10,228 nucleotides of DNA from Chloroflexota bacterium (GTDB lineage Bacteria > Chloroflexota > Dehalococcoidia > SM23-28-2 > RBG-16-64-32), in NCBI GenBank assembly GCA_022563285.1, contig JADFNQ010000029.1, positions 1 to 10,228 of the forward strand, given 5' to 3'. How positions within the stretch are numbered: the stretch's first letter is position 1; each line of letters starts with the position of its first letter. Shown here piece by piece: positions 6,901-10,228 of this stretch. Position numbers and translations under genes: made by a program. Below the pieces are notes generated by a model. It made no database searches, had not been told where the DNA came from, and saw only the letters and a program-made list of their open reading frames with translations.

Positions 6901-7182
6901 CCAGTAGTTGAGGAACGTCCTGAGATCACGATCTCGCTCGTCCACGGCATACCAGCACACGGGCATGCTCCAGCCCTGGGCGAAGTCCAGCAGCAGCGTG
7001 GTCTTGCCGTAGCCGGCGGGCGCGCTAACGATGGTGACGCCGCGGGACGTCTGCTCCGCCAGGAGGTCGATCAGCCGCTGACGGTGGATGATCGTCGCCC
7101 GGGCAGTAGGCGGCGTCAGCTTAGCCGGATGGGGGACGGACGCCGGCTGGGTCTGCCCACGAATATTCGTACGTTCTGCCAT
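3940..7182 (-). CDS. STAND-TPR transcriptional regulator with C-terminal winged helix and BTAD (MalT-like N-terminus, SARP-like C-terminus)
   Basis: A 1080-residue cytoplasmic signal-transducing activator. Residues 30-330 are a MalT-type STAND ATPase: Walker A SAPAGYGKTT (53-62), Walker B FIFVFDDFHYLD (139-150) and a sensor segment LVLSTRTQPD (173-182). About residues 380-810 are helical TPR repeats, the usual ligand- or protein-sensing part. Residues about 844-915 form a winged-helix DNA-binding domain of the Trans_reg_C/SARP kind, with LWPD at 889-892 and the NLYRLRQAL recognition-helix pattern at 905-913. About 936-1077 is a BTAD. MalT proteins end instead in a LuxR helix-turn-helix, so this is a hybrid layout, common in Chloroflexota as I recall. 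The ATG at 7180-7182 has AGGTAGG just upstream. In STAND regulators ATP and an inducer drive oligomerisation on DNA. The inducer is unknown; the 11-bp repeats beside its 3' end are plausible targets. Confidence 0.93.
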   Translation of the reverse strand: MAERTNIRGQTQPASVPHPAKLTPPTARATIIHRQRLIDLLAEQTSRGVTIVSAPAGYGKTTLLLDFAQGWSMPVCWYAVDERDRDLRTFLNYWLACGRVQFPAFGVEVEHALTSGEEVSLERWVDLMVAAVQEVGQPFIFVFDDFHYLDEATPELRQVFEGWMYRLPADCHLVLSTRTQPDVAVLPMLTVRQEVATLAASDFAFTCEEVAQLYREVLKKEISLDDAQHLADVTEGWAAALILMADKVQATRTSISLDQIKASDTLFQYISLEQFSVQPEEVQEFLMGSAVPREMDAKWLNELLGIERSEEMLNNLERRNLFVARDGVDQQRYRYHKLFRAFLVSRLRTQEPQRFTELNDKAAAMFEREHRWEEAVYHLLQAEAWGRIVQVTERVGRELFEQGRWDTLADWLESIPAKELDAQPRLVVWKARVLHYLNQLDQALAVLARPIQDFEADGEWVSLAEALVIKGMCLRFKGAYHEAKEVLSRASSLLLKHDGPMSVLTEARKELGITHGMCGEFAKALKELKGVLEIYQAQGDAFNIAHVSDQLGTTLLSMGRLGEAVGHLERARVRWLKLGNDELLIQTLTNLGVLYYFQGEFDRSEEVNRQALKKARQRGSTYAEAYLLTSLADIQRDRGQIAEAIGQFRRALDLAREVDDAYLSIYITHGLANAQRMGGNIADAEATVKQAAAEAEERGGVFELGICSTTMGLIQRDRGQHKEGVASLERAIKLLKEGDAKRELTKAYFHLAEVYFSLKRKRLALDCLDAAAKLVQELGYDHFLQLEAGRALLLVQYAAANKLADGYYARMLKAIKSTAPAPAGSGDQAAEQEAAASGLAAYGFGHLRVEMNGREVTDLEWRSEKSKEMFFFFICNRRPLRKEEIVAALWPDLPDEKTSSLFHSNLYRLRQALYPECIAKDSGSYILDPQGSFRFDVDEFQEALRPAEGLSPESDEAMSHMEKALALYTGQFGQEFYSEWVESMRWQLEEQYMRLLTAMAGAYRERKEYKRSADLCQKILTLDEYNEAAWYRLMSNYILADQMEAAAFCYRKYVDIVSEGVGGEEIPEFEEICRQIRDQR

Positions 7183-7215
7183 GACCGCCTACCTGTACCA
7201 GAGCGAACTCTCCCT

Positions 7216-7244
7216 ACTATATGGAAGAGCCTGCGCTCTAACGG
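7216..7244 (-). promoter_or_regulatory. Candidate promoter of the regulator gene with small palindrome
   Basis: TATAGT (7216-7221, 5 of 6) is a good -10 on the minus strand. The hexamer 17 bases upstream, CCGTTA (7239-7244), is a poor -35, so an activator or another sigma factor may be needed. A perfect AGAGC/GCTCT inverted repeat (7226-7239) fills the spacer and could be an operator. The predicted leader is about 27 bases. Confidence 0.4.
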
Positions 7245-7308
7245 TAAGACGGCAAGGGGATAGCTATGTTACTGCCGGCCGGAGCCTTTCGGTCCCCAAT
7301 GGGGAAAC

Positions 7309-7383
7309 TGGAGCCGGGAGAGGGACTCGAACCCCCGACCCGCGCTTTACGAAAGCGCTGCTCTACCGCTGAGCTATCCCGGC
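7309..7383 (-). tRNA. tRNA-Thr(CGU)
   Basis: Folding the minus strand by eye gives a complete 75-base cloverleaf. The acceptor GCCGGGA pairs with TCCCGGC, the D stem GCTC pairs with GAGC, and the anticodon stem GCGCT pairs with AGCGC around TTCGTAA. The T arm is GGGGG-TTCGAGT-CCCTC. The anticodon is CGT, reading the Thr codon ACG, and the G1-C72/C2-G71 pairs fit threonine identity. The 3' CCA is encoded, with T at the discriminator position. Downstream is a short TCCCC/GGGGA hairpin (7293-7305) without a T-run. Confidence 0.95.
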
Positions 7384-7390
7384 CCACCCA

Positions 7391-7420
7391 ATGATAAGAC
7401 GCCCGCGCACCAGCCTTCAA
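7391..7420 (-). promoter_or_regulatory. tRNA-Thr promoter
   Basis: TTGAAG (7415-7420) and TATCAT (7391-7396) on the minus strand are separated by 18 bases. The expected start is near 7384, one to three bases from the mature tRNA 5' end, so the precursor would have almost no leader. Confidence 0.6.
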
Positions 7421-7435
7421 CCCACATAAGCCCTG

Positions 7436-7465
7436 CTGACACAAGCCGATCGCCTGCGCCATAAT
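7436..7465 (+). promoter_or_regulatory. Promoter of the cyclophilin lipoprotein gene
   Basis: CTGACA (7436-7441, 5 of 6) and CATAAT (7460-7465, 5 of 6) are 18 bases apart and give a start near 7472, with a leader of about 30 bases. The promoter is divergent from the tRNA-Thr promoter; the two -35 elements are only 15 bases apart. Confidence 0.65.
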
Positions 7466-7501
7466 GACGGCGGCCCCCTTCGACCAGACTGGAGATTCGG
7501 A

Positions 7502-8167
7502 ATGATGCGACTCTGGCCGCTTCTGGGCGTGTGCGCTCCCCTGGCTGTCCTCGCCTTCGCCTGCTCCGGCAACGGCGCAGACGAAACGAGGACGGGCGCA
7601 GAGACACCGGCCACGTCATCCACTGTTGCCCCCACACCGTTGACCTTCGCCGAGCGGCCCGAGATCACGATAAGCCCGGACAAGACGTACTTTGCCACCG
7701 TAGAGACGACAAAGGGCACCTTCCGCATCAGACTCAGGCCTGACATAGCCCTTGAGACCGTTAACTCCTTCATCTTCCTGGCCCGAGAGGGGTACTTCGA
7801 CGGCGTCACCTTCCACCGGGTTATCAGAGACACCCCCGGCCAGCCCGATTTCATGGCCCAGGGAGGTGATCCCACGGGCACCGGCTCCGGCGGCCCCGGC
7901 TACACCCTTCCCGACGAGTTCAGCGACGTGCCCTTCGAGCGGGGCACTGTTGGTATGGCCAACACCGGCGCCCCCAACAGCGCCGGCAGCCAGTTCTTCA
8001 TCACTTACAATGACATGTTCCAGGACGCCCTCAACGGCCGCTTCACCGTCTTCGGCAAGGTGGTGGAGGGGATGAAGGTGGTCGACACCTTGACTCCCCG
8101 CGACCCCAACGACCCCAACGCTCCTCCTGGCGACGCCATCATCAGCATCGAGATCGAGGAGGGGTAG
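7502..8167 (+). CDS. Exported cyclophilin-type peptidyl-prolyl cis-trans isomerase, probable lipoprotein
   Basis: It catalyses cis-trans isomerisation of X-Pro bonds and would help fold exported proteins outside the membrane. The 221-residue protein begins with a hydrophobic signal (residues 3-20) ending LAFAC, an imperfect lipobox with Cys21 as probable anchor, then a Thr/Ala/Pro-rich linker to about residue 50. The cyclophilin domain follows with FHRVI (104-108, catalytic Arg106), FMAQGGDPTGTG (117-128), GMAN (151-154), SAGSQFFIT (160-168) and LNGRFTVFGKV (177-187). The human CypA Trp121 and His126 positions appear to be Ala and Phe, a common kind of change in bacterial forms. GGAG lies 7 bases before the first of two adjacent ATG codons; the second, at 7505, is equally possible. 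It is transcribed alone from the promoter at 7436-7465 and converges on lipA, 28 bases away. Confidence 0.93.
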   Translation: MMRLWPLLGVCAPLAVLAFACSGNGADETRTGAETPATSSTVAPTPLTFAERPEITISPDKTYFATVETTKGTFRIRLRPDIALETVNSFIFLAREGYFDGVTFHRVIRDTPGQPDFMAQGGDPTGTGSGGPGYTLPDEFSDVPFERGTVGMANTGAPNSAGSQFFITYNDMFQDALNGRFTVFGKVVEGMKVVDTLTPRDPNDPNAPPGDAIISIEIEEG

Positions 8168-8195
8168 CGGGCCGGCCGCGACGCTGGCTCTGCCC

Positions 8196-9083
8196 CTATG
8201 CAGGCACCGCGGCCCGGCCCAGCAGCGCCACCTGACGTTCCGCGTGGTAGGAGGAGCGCACCAGCGGCCCCGCTTCCACATGCCGAAAGCCGAGCCGGCG
8301 CCCCGCCTCCGCCAGCTCCTCGAACTCCTCCGGGCGATAGTAGCGCTCCACCGGCGCGTGCTTGACGCTGGGCCGAAGGTACTGGCCTACGGTCAACACA
8401 TCGCAGCCCACGTCCACCAGCCTGGCCATGACCAGCAGCAGCTCGTGCTTCGTCTCCCCCAGCCCCACCATGACACCGCTCTTCGTGATGCCCCCAGGGT
8501 CCATCTCCTTAGCGCGAAGCAGCAGCTCCAGCGTACGCTCGTAGCGGCCCTTCGGTCGCACGCGGCGGTACAGCCGGGGCACCGTCTCCGTGTTATGGTT
8601 CAGGATCTCCGGCCGCTCGTCCATCACCGTGGCCAGCGCATCCCAGTTGCCCATGAAGTCCGGGATGAGCACCTCCACGCTGGTGCCGGGAGAGAGTCGC
8701 CGGATGGAGCGGATGGTCGCGGCGAAGATGGAGGCGCCGCCGTCCGGCTGGTCGTCCCTGTTCACTGAGGTGACCACGGCGTGGGTCAGGCCCATCCGCC
8801 GCACCGCCTGCGCCACCCGCACCGGTTCGTCCGTGTCCAGGGCCAGCGGCCGCCCCGACTTTACGGCGCAGAAGGCGCAAGCGCGGGTGCAGGTATCGCC
8901 CAGGATCATGAAGGTGGCGGTGCCCGCCTGCCAGCACTCGCCGATGTTCGGGCAGTGCGCCTCCTCGCAGACGGTATGCAGCCGCTTCTCCCGCATCAGC
9001 CCCTTCAACCGCATATAGTTGGGGCCGCCCGGGAAACGTACCTTCAGCCACTCCGGCTTGCGCTGCACCTGCTGGTCCGCCAC
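8196..9083 (-). CDS. lipA: Lipoyl synthase (radical SAM)
   Basis: LipA inserts two sulfurs into protein-bound octanoyl groups, making the lipoyl cofactor of 2-oxoacid dehydrogenases and the glycine cleavage system; it acts in the cytoplasm. All cluster ligands are present. The auxiliary, sacrificial [4Fe-4S] cluster has CEEAHCPNIGEC (Cys39, 44, 50) and the C-terminal serine of RSSYHA (276-281). The radical SAM cluster has CTRACAFC (Cys65, 69, 72). Other LipA landmarks are VTSVNRDD, LNHNTETVPRLY, TKSGVMVGLGE and LTVGQYLRPS. At 295 residues it is within the family range. The start is the GTG at 9081-9083. No good Shine-Dalgarno precedes it, and a TATCAT lies 7 bases upstream, so the mRNA may be leaderless. 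No lipB or ligase gene is in view, so the octanoyl donor route cannot be seen. Confidence 0.97.
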   Translation of the reverse strand: MADQQVQRKPEWLKVRFPGGPNYMRLKGLMREKRLHTVCEEAHCPNIGECWQAGTATFMILGDTCTRACAFCAVKSGRPLALDTDEPVRVAQAVRRMGLTHAVVTSVNRDDQPDGGASIFAATIRSIRRLSPGTSVEVLIPDFMGNWDALATVMDERPEILNHNTETVPRLYRRVRPKGRYERTLELLLRAKEMDPGGITKSGVMVGLGETKHELLLVMARLVDVGCDVLTVGQYLRPSVKHAPVERYYRPEEFEELAEAGRRLGFRHVEAGPLVRSSYHAERQVALLGRAAVPA

Positions 9084-9090
9084 GACCCCT

Positions 9091-9096
9091 ATGATA
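9091..9096 (-). promoter_or_regulatory. Candidate -10 for leaderless lipA transcript
   Basis: TATCAT (5 of 6) on the minus strand ends 7 bases before the lipA GTG, so transcription would begin at or next to the start codon. No good -35 is present at 17-18 bases upstream. The same hexamer serves as the -10 of the tRNA-Thr promoter in this window. Confidence 0.4.
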
Positions 9097-9124
9097 GCAG
9101 CCCGCCCCGGCGGTTGGGGCCCGA

Positions 9125-9154
9125 TTGCCGTCCCGAGAGGAGGTGCGATATCCT
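9125..9154 (+). promoter_or_regulatory. Candidate promoter for leaderless truncated ORF
   Basis: TTGCCG (9125-9130) and TATCCT (9149-9154) are 18 bases apart, each 4 of 6 consensus. Start would fall near 9161, the A of the ATG. An AGGAGGTG (9137-9144) lies 16 bases from the ATG, too far to serve it. Confidence 0.35.
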
Positions 9155-9881
9155 ACCGGTATGCGAAAGGTGCTGATGATCGGCAGCGTGAGCCTGTCTC
9201 CCTATCAGCGCGGGCTGGAGGAGGAGGGCTACGAGGTGGTCCTGCAGGCCCCCGGGGACGATTCGGAAAGCGCGGACACCAAGCCCATTCGCCTGCAGGT
9301 AGCGCGATGTCATCGCGACAGTTGATGTAGCTGCTTGGGATAGTCAGCCCATAGAATTTTTTCAAGTCCAGCTTGTCCAGAAACGGCTGAAACGGCTCCG
9401 AGGACAGCATCTCATACGTCGAACTTGCTAACTCATCGCTGGCATCGTTAATAAACGCGCTTTGCCACAGCTCGAACGGCAACATGATCGTATTGTCCGA
9501 AGATGCCGCCGCAATCTGTTCGAATGATTCTCGATAGAACTGTGGCACTTCATCGAACAAAGCGTTGCCGTCTTCAAGGACGAACGCACTTTGAAAAACA
9601 AGGCGATTGATGCGGTCAGGAACGGCTTCGGCAACCTTGCAAATGACCGTGCCGCCGAAACTGTGCGCAACCAATGAAAAGTCGCGAAGATCTTTGTCCA
9701 CGATATAGTCGACTATTGATTGCACGCAATCGGCATGATTGACGTCTTTGACGGCACCTTTTCCGTGGCCAGCAATTGTTGGACCGTAGGCCGTATATCC
9801 AAGGTCGGCCAGACTGTCAATCACCGGCGACCATAGCTCTCCATCGTGCCAAGAGCCATGCACCAATACTACTGAACTCAT
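9153..9881 (-). CDS. Alpha/beta hydrolase (methylesterase/hydroxynitrile-lyase-like), C-terminus lost and replaced by read-through
   Basis: The 242-residue ORF begins as a clear alpha/beta-hydrolase: VVLVHGSWHDGELW (oxyanion HGS at 8-10), a TIAGHGKG loop (35-42) and the nucleophile elbow AHSFGG with Ser74. A SYINCRDDIALPAGEW segment (184-199) probably carries the acid. This arrangement recalls the plant-type MES/HNL-like group and its bacterial relatives. Family members continue for about 30-40 residues with a G-x-H motif giving the catalytic His; here the sequence after about residue 208 becomes a Pro/Arg-rich tail encoded antisense to the neighbouring fragment, and no such His motif appears. 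The enzyme is therefore probably inactive, or the join is an assembly artefact. GGGGAG five bases before the ATG (9879-9881) supports the start. Base composition is clearly lower in G+C than the left side. Confidence 0.75.
   Translation of the reverse strand: MSSVVLVHGSWHDGELWSPVIDSLADLGYTAYGPTIAGHGKGAVKDVNHADCVQSIVDYIVDKDLRDFSLVAHSFGGTVICKVAEAVPDRINRLVFQSAFVLEDGNALFDEVPQFYRESFEQIAAASSDNTIMLPFELWQSAFINDASDELASSTYEMLSSEPFQPFLDKLDLKKFYGLTIPSSYINCRDDIALPAGEWAWCPRFPNRPRGPAGPPRSPPPPARADRETGSRCRSSAPFAYR
9161..9325 (+). pseudogene. N-terminal gene fragment, receiver/Rossmann-like start, broken at the junction
   Basis: The ATG at 9161 opens MRKVLMIGSVSLSPYQRGLE, then EEGYEVVLQAPG. This beta-alpha-beta opening resembles response-regulator receivers or other Rossmann-like proteins, although the acidic pair expected after the first strand is absent. 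From about residue 33 (base 9257 on) the reading changes to sequence that, on the other strand, still encodes alpha/beta hydrolase residues, so the gene is cut off within 9249-9270. The frame runs on to a TGA at 9323-9325 by chance. The part up to about 9250 belongs by composition with the GC-rich left side. The gene seems to have been expressed leaderless from 9125-9154. The identity is a guess from about 32 residues. Confidence 0.35.
9241..9299. repeat. Two CCTGCAGG palindromes flanking the sequence junction
   Basis: CCTGCAGG occurs at 9241-9248 and again at 9292-9299. The break between the plus-strand fragment and the hydrolase lies between or at these copies. CCCCGGGG (9250-9257) lies beside the first. 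Short repeats of this kind can mediate recombination or mislead assembly. Confidence 0.5.
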
Positions 9882-10228
9882 AATTCTCCCCGAGTGCTGT
9901 TCTCGATGCTAACGGAGCGACTATTAAGTAAACCATGATCATCGAGAACGTGAGAGTACGCACTGATAGTTCCCTGCTCGTTGTGACGCCGGAGTGTGCC
10001 GGAATTTCCGTCCCCACCTTTCGGAGGGTTTGGCTTTATCGGTATTGCTAATGACCTAAGTATAGTAGCTGGATGGCGGATCAATAGCAGGCCACAAACG
10101 TCCGCTTCGGGTCGGTAGCAGACAGTCATGGAGCGGGATTTAGCGCCTGCCAACAGCGGCCAGCCGTCAGGCCGGTCCGGCGAACGTAGCGAGCGAACTG
10201 ATTACACTGGTTATACGCTCAATTGCAC
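9882..10228. other. 347-base right end without a supported gene; inverted repeats
   Basis: I find no credible gene here; the minus-strand frame 9878-10153 has no recognisable domain. A perfect 10-bp inverted repeat, GTTCTCGATG (9899-9908) with CATCGAGAAC (9940-9949), lies just upstream of the hydrolase start and could be an operator. Around 10101-10127 an imperfect palindrome, GTCCGCT facing AGCAGAC, resembles intergenic repeats I associate from memory with proteobacterial genomes. A GCCG/CGGC stem lies near 10170-10182. The sequence runs to the window edge with no visible end to the block. Confidence 0.45.

Noticed and set aside
7309..7383. tRNA-Thr as an integration site for a mobile element
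   Set aside because: No second copy of the tRNA 3' end, integrase or phage gene is in the window; flanking genes are ordinary.
7616..8281. 221-codon minus-strand frame across the cyclophilin gene
   Set aside because: Antisense shadow; the plus strand has all cyclophilin motifs plus a promoter and ribosome site.
10180..10228. GTTATAC near the right edge, considered as an integron attC core
   Set aside because: No partner core (GTATAAC or similar) lies 60-130 bases upstream and no attC-like folding is visible, so a gene-cassette origin of the block is not supported.

Overview
The window looks like GC-rich bacterial chromosome, most likely Chloroflexota (Dehalococcoidia-like). This taxon is an inference from the company of genes: an OppA/OppB peptide transporter, a DUF5317 membrane protein, a very large MalT-like STAND-TPR regulator ending in a winged-helix/BTAD (SARP-type) module, an exported cyclophilin and lipoyl synthase. 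No marker gene settles the taxon. The right end (from about 9260) is lower in G+C and joins the rest through a broken gene, so it is either a transferred block or an assembly chimera.

Layout. On the minus strand at the left lies an oligopeptide ABC transporter operon: oppA (496-2202), then oppB running off the window edge, with a perfect 14-bp hairpin between them. Upstream of it, also minus, are a DUF5317 membrane protein (2441-2980) and a 29-residue membrane peptide ORF (3054-3143), under a good sigma-70 promoter overlapped by an operator-like palindrome. Next come two tandemly duplicated small minus-strand genes for signal-peptide-bearing products: a Cys-containing 96-residue protein (3352-3642) and a 24-residue peptide (3731-3805). 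Each is preceded by the same 43-bp block carrying three direct repeats at an exact 11-bp period. A strong hairpin terminator (3885-3908) separates them from the 1080-residue STAND-TPR-BTAD regulator (3940-7182). To the right is tRNA-Thr(CGU) (minus), divergent from a cyclophilin-type lipoprotein (7502-8167, plus), which converges on lipA (8196-9083, minus). After that come a truncated plus-strand ORF (9161 onward) and a minus-strand alpha/beta hydrolase (9153-9881) whose normal C-terminus is missing. The last 347 bases hold no supported gene.

How the parts may work together. SARP/BTAD regulators bind heptameric direct repeats with 11-bp periodicity, and this is the arrangement found before both small genes beside the BTAD regulator gene. 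The repeat block is better conserved between the two copies (40/43) than the coding starts (26/35) or the leaders (7/18), which suggests a functional cis element. The simplest reading is a local regulon: a STAND-TPR-BTAD regulator controlling tiny exported products. A peptide-signalling version, with TPR sensing and Opp import, is possible but speculative. The rest of the window is ordinary transport and housekeeping.
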